64,000 nt of DNA from DASZBX01 sp035943635 (lineage in GTDB: Bacteria > Actinomycetota > Actinomycetes > Streptomycetales > Catenulisporaceae): assembly GCA_035943635.1 (NCBI GenBank), contig DASZBX010000096.1:51313-115312 (forward strand), given 5' to 3'. Below are positions 52,718-61,100 of this stretch, piece by piece. A program made the position numbers and the translations under genes. A model generated the notes under the pieces. The model ran no database searches. It was not told the DNA's origin and saw only the letters and a program-made list of their open reading frames with translations. Each line of letters begins with the position of its first letter. The first letter of the stretch is position 1.

Positions 52718-52766
52718 GGTAGGGCGAGTGGGACTCGAACCCACGACCAAGGGATTATGAGTCCAT
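52718..52766 (-). tRNA. 3' half of tRNA-Met(CAT), remnant/attachment-site scar
   Basis: In the transcript sense the segment holds an anticodon loop CTCATAA (anticodon CAT) with stem arms ATGGA and TCCCT (one mismatch), a short variable loop, a perfect T-arm GTGGG-TTCGAGT-CCCAC, and the acceptor 3' strand TCGCCCTACC. There is no D-arm and no 5' acceptor strand in the ~90 bases that should hold them. CTCATAA is the usual loop of elongator tRNA-Met. A 3'-half tRNA with its downstream terminator is the classic product of integration into a tRNA gene. CCA is not encoded. Confidence 0.75.
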
Positions 52767-52978
52767 GAAAACAGTTCCCGCATAGCCCTGCGCGGTCCCT
52801 CGACGTCCCGATTCATCCCCCTATGGGACCAACTCCGCCATTCTCCGTCCCGATCTGTCCCGCCCTGCGCTGTCTGATCCCGGAAGCGCGCTCGCCCAAA
52901 TGTCGCCCAATTGCCCGCAACTGACACAGCGTCCGGCCAAGCACCTCTCGGCCCCTTGAGAGGGCAAGGATCCGGAAG
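52767..52978. other. Gap between tRNA remnant and ERCC4 gene
   Basis: 212 bases without a convincing gene. On the minus strand one frame reads CGQLGDIWAS then runs to a stop; this recalls the C-terminal tail of some actinobacterial tyrosine integrases, but the match is too short to call. No hairpin of note. Confidence 0.35.
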
Positions 52979-54007
52979 TCACCGGCGCGGACGGGTACGC
53001 TGCCAAGCTGCCCAAAGTCCGGGGCGGATCGGCTCGTGTTCCTCCAGGGGCAATCCGACAGACCGGGCCCACAGACGGACGGCGTGTTCGTCGGGCGAGT
53101 GGATGGACGGCGGCAACTCGCGAGCATTCCGAACACGGGCCGGGGCCACTCGCTGTCCGGCGGCCCTCTCGTCCAAGACCCACTGCCGAGCCGCGGCGAG
53201 AAACCGGAATGTCCATTCCTCGGCCAGGCCGCGAGTGCCCGGGAAGACAATAGGCACATTCGGATGGCGTACCTGAAGATGCGCGAGCCGTTGCGACATC
53301 CGCGACTCGCGTAAGTGCTCGATGTTGTAGAGCTGGTCATAGCGGTCTTCGACGACAACGGCTGCGCGAGGCAGGCGTGCGAGATCGGCCATCGCATACT
53401 CCAGCCGATGTCCGGACATGGAGGCCGCCAGGTCCGGCAGAGATTTGCGTTCGACCGCCGCGGTCATCCGCCCGTCAGTCGCCACCGCGTAGTCGCCGCA
53501 GACCAGGCGGTGGCGCACCGGGCTTACCGGGTGGTAGGCGAATGTGTACGCCTCCTTTTCGCGGTCATCGACGAACACCTCCATCTGAGAGATACCGGCA
53601 GCGGTCGCGGCGGGCAGAGCCGGTCGCACTCGGTACTGGCCACGGCTGCGCGCACTCTGCCAGAACACCGCTTCGCGCCCTCGGCAGGTGGTGAACACCA
53701 ACTGCGAGCGGTTGTTGCGCGCCCGATCCAGGAGCAGATCGATGGTGGCGCCATGCCGTTCACACGAGAGAACCGTCGCATGATCGACGATTTCGGGCGC
53801 ACGCGGCCATCGGTGCGCTGGAAGCTGAAGACAATACAGACTTCTCGGCCCCGGCCACCGCCCTGAGCTCGCAAAAGCCATGCCCTGTCCGTGCGGCACC
53901 AGCAGAAGGAAGCGCAGTGTTGAGTTTTTATTCGGATTGAGAGCGACGAGAAATTCGCGCTGATCATCCCTATCCATACCTTTAACGGTAGCTACTAGCA
54001 CCGACAT
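52979..54007 (-). CDS. ERCC4-domain nuclease
   Basis: About 342 residues; ATG 54007 is chosen, ATG 53977 is an alternative, and the frame is open further upstream without coding bias. The N-terminal ~130 residues (REFLVALNPNKNSTLRFLLL, ATVLSCERHGATIDLLLDRA) are unrecognised. The ERCC4 nuclease domain follows with all signature parts: VFVDDREKEAY, HRLVCGDYAVA, AAVERKSLPDLAASM and RAAVVVEDRYDQLY. This is the XPF/Mus81-type fold without its helicase or HhH2 part. The C-terminus (PPSIHSPDEHAVRLWARSVG) resembles the small DNA-binding end of Lsr2. It probably cuts branched or flap DNA; substrate unknown. Confidence 0.85.
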   Translation of the reverse strand: MSVLVATVKGMDRDDQREFLVALNPNKNSTLRFLLLVPHGQGMAFASSGRWPGPRSLYCLQLPAHRWPRAPEIVDHATVLSCERHGATIDLLLDRARNNRSQLVFTTCRGREAVFWQSARSRGQYRVRPALPAATAAGISQMEVFVDDREKEAYTFAYHPVSPVRHRLVCGDYAVATDGRMTAAVERKSLPDLAASMSGHRLEYAMADLARLPRAAVVVEDRYDQLYNIEHLRESRMSQRLAHLQVRHPNVPIVFPGTRGLAEEWTFRFLAAARQWVLDERAAGQRVAPARVRNARELPPSIHSPDEHAVRLWARSVGLPLEEHEPIRPGLWAAWQRTRPRR

Positions 54008-54133
54008 GCGATGTGCCCGTATTGTCCCGGCCACCGTTGCCGGGTGCAGATCCGAGAATGCGGCACGCGACGGTCCCAGCCCTCGGTACGATCGTCGGGG
54101 AAATCCCAACAGTACGTACGGAGGCCGACACCC

Positions 54134-56446
54134 GTGAGTATTCCAGCCCGCGGCCGGATGATCATGGCACTCGATGGTCATACCACCCACGCGAAGTTCT
54201 GCACCCGCTTCGAACTCGCGCCGAGCATGCTCACGGTCGCGGTGGACGGGGTCGGGCCGCTGAAGTATCCGATCGGGCCCAAGCGTGCCGGCGAACTGAT
54301 CGCGCTCGCCGGGCCGGCCAGCTACGGACGCGGGGAGTCGACGCTCACGAACCCCGCCGTCCGCAACACCTGGGAGGTGCCGAAACAACTCGTTCAGGCG
54401 CAGTGGGCTCAGGGCTCGCTCGAGGCGGCGCTGGACGCGGTGCGCGAGGGTTTGGGGCTACCGAGCGAAGGCGAGTTGCACGCGGAGCCGCACTCCGTAC
54501 TCGTCTATGAAAAGGGCCAGTTCTTCCTGCCGCACCAGGACTCCGAGAAGCACGACGACATGATCGGGACCCTGGTGGTCACACTCCCCTCCCGCTTCCA
54601 GGGCGGAGAACTCGTCGTCAAACACGGCGAGGCAACCGAGGTCTGCGGTGGCTCGCCCGAGAAGATCAGTATCGCCGCGTTCTACGGGGACTGCCACCAC
54701 GAGGTCACCCGCGTGCGATCCGGCTATCGCATCACGCTGACCTACAACCTGCTCTACCAAGGCGGCACACAGCCCCCAAATACATCGGGCGATCCGCGCA
54801 TCGGACAACTGACGCAGCTGCTCGACGAGCACTTCCAGACCCCGGTCGCCGAGCCGTACTCGCGCAAACCCGCCGCCCCGCCACAACGGCTGGCCTTCCT
54901 GCTCGACCACGAATACACCGAGAAGAACCTGGCCTGGCACCGGCTCAAGGGCGAGGACGCCCGATACGCCGCGCTACTGCGCACGGCGGCGGACGCCGCA
55001 GACTGCCAGACCATGCTCGGGCTCAACGAGATCCAGGAGACCTGGGACGCCTACCCCGCCGGCGAAAACGACGACTACTTCGACGACGAGGAGGAGGGCT
55101 CCGACGAGGAAGAGTATGACGGCGAGTATGAGCTCAATGATCTGATTGAATCCTCTATTCGCCTCGTGCACTGGGTCGACCCGGACACCGGTGAGGCTGA
55201 GAAGATCTCCCTCGACATCAGCCCAACCGAGTTGTGCACGCGCACCGCGCATCCGCCCATCGAGCCCTACGAGCAGAGCTACGAGGGCTACATGGGCAAC
55301 TACGGCAACACACTCGACCGCTGGTACCGCCGCGCCGCGCTGATCATCTGGCCGCGGCGGCTGGAATTCGCCAACCGCGCCGAGTCCTCCCCCGGATGGG
55401 GGCTCAAACGGCTACAAGCATCGGCGCATGCCGGACAGGTCGTACAGGCCCGTGAGCTCGCGCGCACCCTCGCACCGTTCTGGCACGGCGCCATCGAGGA
55501 CGACGCCCCCGCAGCGTGGCTGACCAGTGCTCTGACGACCGCGCGGCTGCTGGACGATCCGGAGATCGCCGCGATGCTCCTGGCCCCGTTCGCCATCCGG
55601 CATCTGCGAGCAGCCCACATCAGCCCACTCGCTGCGGCGGCCGAGGCCTACGGCCCGGCCTGGACCGAACAACTCGTCGACACCTGGACACGCGACACCC
55701 GCCCCGGCGGATACGCCCACCTCCCGGCCGATGCCGAATGGGTCAAACGCCTACCCGACTTATGCGGCCGCCTGCACAGGACGGGAACGGCCGGCGATAC
55801 GGTCGTGTCGGCGCTGCTGGCCCGGACCTGGCAGGCCCTGAGCTCAACGATCGACTCGGCGCTGACGTATCAGAAGCCGCCGAGCCGACGCACCGCCGCT
55901 CTTGTGCAGACCGGGCCGGGCCTCGCCTCGCTGCTGTGCGCAGCCGAGCACGCGGATGCCGGCGCACTGAGCGAGGAGGTACTCGCGCACCTGACCGTCC
56001 TCGTCCCGGAAGCCACTTCGCTCGTGCTGACCGTGCTGGGTGAACTCGATGTGCTCCCGCCGTCCGAGCGCGCCGAGCGTACGTACGCCCGAATCGCCGA
56101 GGAGTGTTCTCGCAGGTTGCGGGCCGAACTCGCCGCGCCCACGCGTGCGGCGGGCGACTGGTCGATCTCCCTGTCGGACGAGTGCGCCTGCGCCCTGTGC
56201 CACGAACTGGCGGCTTTCCTCACAAGCCCGGATAGGACCACTCTCACCTGGCCGCTCGTGCAGAGAGACCGCCAACACATCCACACCCGCATCGACGGCG
56301 CCGAACTCCCGGTGACCCATACCACCCTGCGCGAGGGCCGGCCGCACAAGCTCGTGCTGACGAAGACCGACGCGTTGTTCACCCGCGAGCGCGAGCACCG
56401 CACTACAGCTCAGGCCGTCCTCGCCTGGATCGAGGGGCCTGGCTGA
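54134..56446 (+). CDS. 2OG-Fe(II) oxygenase-domain protein
   Basis: 770 residues from GTG 54134, with GGAGG nine bases upstream. The N-terminal third is a prolyl-4-hydroxylase-like dioxygenase: LVYEKGQFFLPHQDSEKHDD gives the H-x-D pair, GDCHHEVTRVRSGYRITLTY gives the distal His and the 2OG-binding Arg. The remaining ~500 residues are acidic then helical (an EEEGSDEEEYDGEYE run near residue 320) and unrecognised. Such proteins hydroxylate protein or small-molecule targets; none can be named. It diverges from the ERCC4 nuclease gene, and 54008-54133 is the shared promoter region. Confidence 0.85.
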   Translation: MSIPARGRMIMALDGHTTHAKFCTRFELAPSMLTVAVDGVGPLKYPIGPKRAGELIALAGPASYGRGESTLTNPAVRNTWEVPKQLVQAQWAQGSLEAALDAVREGLGLPSEGELHAEPHSVLVYEKGQFFLPHQDSEKHDDMIGTLVVTLPSRFQGGELVVKHGEATEVCGGSPEKISIAAFYGDCHHEVTRVRSGYRITLTYNLLYQGGTQPPNTSGDPRIGQLTQLLDEHFQTPVAEPYSRKPAAPPQRLAFLLDHEYTEKNLAWHRLKGEDARYAALLRTAADAADCQTMLGLNEIQETWDAYPAGENDDYFDDEEEGSDEEEYDGEYELNDLIESSIRLVHWVDPDTGEAEKISLDISPTELCTRTAHPPIEPYEQSYEGYMGNYGNTLDRWYRRAALIIWPRRLEFANRAESSPGWGLKRLQASAHAGQVVQARELARTLAPFWHGAIEDDAPAAWLTSALTTARLLDDPEIAAMLLAPFAIRHLRAAHISPLAAAAEAYGPAWTEQLVDTWTRDTRPGGYAHLPADAEWVKRLPDLCGRLHRTGTAGDTVVSALLARTWQALSSTIDSALTYQKPPSRRTAALVQTGPGLASLLCAAEHADAGALSEEVLAHLTVLVPEATSLVLTVLGELDVLPPSERAERTYARIAEECSRRLRAELAAPTRAAGDWSISLSDECACALCHELAAFLTSPDRTTLTWPLVQRDRQHIHTRIDGAELPVTHTTLREGRPHKLVLTKTDALFTREREHRTTAQAVLAWIEGPG

Positions 56447-57681
56447 GCCGCCTCATTCCCACGGCTGCCAGTCATCTGGGGACAACCGATGGCTTCGGGC
56501 GCAGCTGGCGAGTGTCGGTGCGGATTCGGGCGGCGTGTAGACGGTGGGCGCCGGAGTCAAATGGGCGTTGCGCCGCATTTCGTGATCGATGATGAACGGC
56601 GTCCGATCCAGCTCGGCGGCGATCGGCCGGACCGACTGGAATGTCGCTGACATCTGTGGCGGTCGCGGGGAATCGTGGCGGCCGGGTGGAGTTCCCCGCA
56701 GCGTCTCGCCGGGCATTGGCGCGCTTCGGCCCTTCACGCTGATCACCGCGCCCGGCGCGCATCAGAGGATGAAGAGAAAGCCGGATCGGGTCAAAGCTCG
56801 AGTACGGACTCGGGCGGCCACGTGCCGGTTGTGACGAACGTGTAGTCGCCCGCCGCACCGGCCTCACTCGGTGAAGAGCGCGCGGAACGGGGTGCCTCGC
56901 ACACTCTAAAATGATCAACTGGACCGGCTTTAGGCCAAACAGGTGATGGTCGAGCGAATGCGGGCTCTTGAACCGCGGCGAATGACGGGTGCGCGGACCT
57001 CGCCCGCCGGGCGTACACCGCCCGGCACTCGCCGGGACTACTCCATTCGGCTAAGCATCCCCCTTGAACTCGGCACGTGCAGGACGAGCCTGGCTGAGCG
57101 CCCGCTCTTCGGCGTGAAAATCGGAAGTGCTGTCGAGAAGCAAAAAATCACTCTTTCGAGTGAAACAAGACCCGAATGCGAGTGCTTGGGACCCGGCGCG
57201 GAGGACGAGCCGACCCACTATGTCAGGCCCCTGAAGAGCAGCGACGTCGCCGCGACGCGATCACGCCGACATGGTCGGCGCCTCCGCCACACCAAGAACA
57301 TCACTGGTTTGTTCGAATTTTCTCGCATGGATCATGAAAAGTAGGTTTAGTAAAGAACTGGACAATAGTCAGAATCTTTTGCCTTTTATATATTTACAAT
57401 ACTTGATCCAGGACTGCATGTCAGTACCGTTACCAACCTGGTCTGCGGGTTCTGGGACGGAATTATTTCTGACTGGATCATCAAGTAATGGTCGTCGCCC
57501 CTATTCAATCCTGCGCTTCATGCGAAAAGCGGCCGCTTATGCGATGAATCGGCCGTCCGAGCAGGATGAGTTCGAGGATCTCAGGCTCTTTCGCGGCAAG
57601 TGAAAACAGCTGTTTGCACCGGAACTGGGGCACTGGCATACTCGCTGAGGCACCAGCCGCGAACATTCTTGCTGGGTTTGA
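56447..57681. other. Gene-poor stretch with an AT-rich segment
   Basis: About 1.2 kb without a supported gene. The first half is ordinary GC-rich sequence with short frames lacking ribosome sites. From about 57100 to 57720 GC drops clearly (runs such as TTTTATATATTTACAATAC at 57384-57402). An AT-rich frame at 57334-57603 (MKSRFSKELDNSQNLLPFIY...) has no ribosome site and unusual codons; it may be foreign or chance. TCACTC-TTTC-GAGTGA forms a small hairpin near 57150. The segment may be a relic of transferred DNA or the regulatory region of the NRPS locus. Confidence 0.5.
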
Positions 57682-57702
57682 GTGTGCTTAATATGAGCAC
57701 AC
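57682..57702. promoter_or_regulatory. Perfect 7+7 inverted repeat upstream of mbtH-NRPS
   Basis: GTGTGCT (57682-57688) and AGCACAC (57696-57702) are exact inverted repeats around an AT-only-but-one spacer TAATATG. It ends 81 bases before the mbtH start and lies in a promoter-like AT-rich segment. It is a good candidate operator for a pathway-specific regulator. Confidence 0.5.
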
Positions 57703-57783
57703 GCTCTGCTATTCACCACTCGTGAACCGGTATTTCACCGCTGTTCACGTCGCACAGCACCGGCTGACAAAGGGGAGAAGACT

Positions 57784-58002
57784 GTGGAGAATCCGTTCGA
57801 CGACGATTCCGCCGAGTTCGTGGTTCTGATCAACGGGGAGCGACAGCATTCCCTGTGGCCGGCCAGACTGGCCGTGCCGAGTGGCTGGGACGTCGCCCAC
57901 GGCGAGGACTCGCGGGGCAACTGCCTGGAGTTCATCAACACCTCATGGACGGACATGCGCCCGGCCGGCCTCGTCGCCGCCATGGCCGAGACCGCCGACT
58001 GA
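57784..58002 (+). CDS. mbtH: MbtH-family NRPS chaperone
   Basis: 72 residues from GTG 57784, preceded by GGGGAGAAG. Full family signature: ENPFDDDSAEFVVLINGERQ, HSLWPARLAVPSGWD, NCLEFINTSWTDMRP. MbtH proteins bind adenylation domains and are needed for activity or folding of many actinomycete NRPSs. It immediately precedes the NRPS gene and is almost certainly its partner. Confidence 0.95.
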   Translation: MENPFDDDSAEFVVLINGERQHSLWPARLAVPSGWDVAHGEDSRGNCLEFINTSWTDMRPAGLVAAMAETAD

Positions 58003-58022
58003 GCGAGGTCCGGACCGTCAGA

Positions 58023-58046
58023 CCGCGGCGGGCGCGGCCGCCGCGG
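58023..58046 (+). terminator. 9-bp hairpin between mbtH and NRPS
   Basis: CCGCGGCGG (58023-58031) pairs exactly with CCGCCGCGG (58038-58046), loop GCGCGG. It lies 20 bases after the mbtH stop and 135 bases before the NRPS start. Probably a partial terminator that allows more MbtH than NRPS, since the two should be co-transcribed. Confidence 0.5.
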
Positions 58047-58180
58047 CGCGGACGACCCGTACAGAGCCGCTATTTCCGCACGTTTTCCGGGTCGGCGCGA
58101 TGGCTGCCGCCTGAGATCTTTCCAGCGCGCCCGGAATGAGGTGCGTTTCGAATTCCATCTTCTGAGACGGTGATTTCGCC

Positions 58181-61100
58181 ATGCCCGAAAAAGGTTTACC
58201 GCCCCTCGCGCTGACCGCTGCGCAGGAGGGAGTCTGGTTTGCCCAGAGACTCGAGCCGCACAGCCCCAAGTACAACATCGGCGAATGCATCGAAATACGC
58301 GGCGCACTCGACGAGGATCTGCTGGTGGCCGCCATTTCCCAGGTTACCTCGGAAACCGAGGCGCTCGGTGTCGAATTCTTTGCCGCCGACGGGGTGCCGT
58401 GGCAGCGGGTCACCACCCGGTCCCGGCCCCCGGCTGTGCTCGACCTGAGCGGCGAACGCGACCCGGCCGCCGCCGCCGAACTCGTCATGGCCGCGAATCT
58501 GGGCACGGTGTTCGACCTGGGGGACGCCCGGGCCGAAGGCGATGGAGCAGGGCCCGCACACGATCTGCTGTACCGGCAGGTCCTGATCAAGCTGGCCCCG
58601 GACCTGCACTATTGGTATTCCTGCTATCACCACCTCGTCATAGACGGTCTGAGCGGCGCGCCGTTCGCCCGGCGCGTCGCGCAGACATACACAGCGGCCG
58701 TGCGGGGCACCGAACCGCCGTCGGGCTCCGGGCGGCTCAGCTCCCTGATCGAGGACGAACTGTCCTATCGCGGTTCGGACGAACACCTCGCCGATCGGGC
58801 TTATTGGACCGCCAGGTTCGCCGACGGCGCGCAGCACACCGAACTACCCGTAGCGCGCCGGACCGCCGCGGCGTCACCCGGGGACACCGCCTCCGTCCGC
58901 TCCGGAACTCCGGCCGCCGACCACGTGATGGACGGCCTGCGCGAGCTCGCCCGTGCCACGACCACGACGTGGCCCGCCGTCTTCGTCGCAGCGGTGGCGG
59001 CGTACCTGGCCCGGGTCGCGGGCGTCCGCGAGGTGACGATCGGCCTGGCCACCAACGGCCGGCGCAACGCACTGCGGGGCGTCACCGGGATGACGTCGAA
59101 CATCGTGCCGCTGCGGCTGGACGTCGCACCCGGCGCCACCGTCGGCGACCTGATGAGGGAGGTCTCCGCACAGATGCGCGGCGCCCTGCGGCACCGCCGG
59201 TACTCCCGCGAGCAGCTCGCCCGCGATCTGCGCGGGACCGGACGGACCGCACCGACGTCCGGCCTCGTGGTCAATGTCCTGAATTACGATTACGGCCTGA
59301 CCTTCGCCGGCGCCCCCGCGGTGTCCAGAATGCTCTCGGCCGGCCCGGTCGAGGACGTCTCGGTGTTCATCTCGGAGCGGGCCGAGGGGTCCGCACCGTG
59401 GATCGGCGTCGAGGCCAATCCCGACCTCTACCTGCCCCGGGACCTGCTCGCGCACCAGCGCGGCATCCTCGGTGCGGTGGCCGCCTTCGCCCGGGCGGCG
59501 GCCGGCGACCGGGTGTCAGCGCTCGACTTCCTCGGAACGCGGGAGCGCGCGGTGTTGCTGGCCCGCGGGCGGGGAGCACGGCCGCGATCGCGCCAAGACC
59601 GGGATCTGCGGCTGACCGACTTGTTCGAACGAGGCGCGCAGACGGCCGGCGAGCAGTCCGTGGCCGTGTGCGACGGCGATGTCGATCTGACGTACGCCCG
59701 GTTGCGTGAGTGCGCCGAGCAGCTTGCCGGACTCCTGGTAGGCCTCGGGGTCCGGCCGGAGGGCGCTGTCGGGGTGCTGCTGGAGCGGTCGGCCGCCGTG
59801 GTCGTCTCGACGTTGGGGATCGTGCGGGCAGGCGGGGCGTACGTGCCTCTCGACGGTCGGTGGCCGATGGAACGGATCCGATCGGCAGCCCGCACGGCGG
59901 GGATCAGCGCGGTGGTGACCGATGCCGGGTCGCGTGGGCACGAGTGGATCGCGTCGTTGGGCCCGCAGACACCAGTGATCGAACTGGATCGCAGCGGCGG
60001 GATATCCGAACCGGGCCTCGTTGCACCGACGGCACAGGCGGCGCAGCCCGTCGCGATGGGCGGCGACCGGTTGGCATACATGATGTTCACCTCGGGTTCG
60101 ACGGGCGAGCCGAAGGCGGTCGGGATCACGCACGCGGACGTGGCCGCGCTCGCCTTGGACCGCGCATGGGACGGCGGGGTCGCCGACGCGGTGCTGATGC
60201 ACTCGCCGCATGCGTTCGACGCCTCCACCTTCGAGATCTGGACCCCGCTGATCAACGGTGGCCGCGTCGTGGTCGCGCCGCCCGGCGCGCTGGAGGTGGA
60301 AGTCCTGCGCGATGTCGTGGCCCGCCGACAAGTCCGCGCCATGTTCCTGACCACGGCCCTGTTCAACGCGCTGACCGAGCAGGACCCCACGGTCTTCGGT
60401 GGTCTGCGCATGGTGTGCACGGGAGGGGAGGCGGCCGCTCCCGGCGTGATGGACTCAGTGGCCGCCGCGTGTCCGGACACGGCCGTGTGCCATGTCTACG
60501 GCCCCACCGAGACCACGACCTTCGCCACGCTGCACCGCCTCTCCCCGGCGAACCCGGGCCGCGCGGCGGACGCGGACGCGGACGCGTCCACGGCGCCGCC
60601 GATCGGCCGGGCGCTGGACCACACGAGTCTCTACGTCCTGGACGGCGGCCTCGGCCTGGCGCCGGACGGCACCGTCGGCGAGCTCTACATCGGCGGCGCC
60701 GGTCTGGCCCGCGGGTACCTGGGCCGGCCGGATCTGAGCGCGGTCCGATTCGTCGCCGACCCGTTCGGCGAGCCGGGTTCCAGGATGTACCGCACCGGGG
60801 ACCTGGTGCGGTGGGCCGACGGGGGCGCGCTGGAGTACGTCGGGCGGGTGGACCACCAGGTGAAGTTGCGGGGCTTCCGGATCGAGCTCGGCGAGATCGA
60901 GACCGCCTTGCTGGCACAGCCGCAGGTCGGCGCGGCGTGTGTGCTCCTGCGCGAGGACCGGCCCGGGGACAAGCGGCTGACTGCCTACGTCACCGCGGTG
61001 GACGGGGCCCTGGACGTTCCGGCCCTGCGCGCGGCGCTGGCCGGAACCCTGCCGCAGTACATGATCCCGGCTGCGTTCGTCCCGCTGCCGGCGCTGCCGT

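Noticed and set aside
52718..52820. A complete functional tRNA-Met
   Set aside because: No D-arm and no strand complementary to the acceptor 3' end were found in the upstream bases; only the 3' half folds.
56453..56746. A 97-codon minus-strand frame after the oxygenase gene
   Set aside because: No ribosome site, no recognised domain, and weak codon bias; left as non-coding.
56943..57603. Two short plus-strand frames in the AT-rich stretch
   Set aside because: No ribosome sites and atypical codons; one spans the GC drop, which suggests chance openness.
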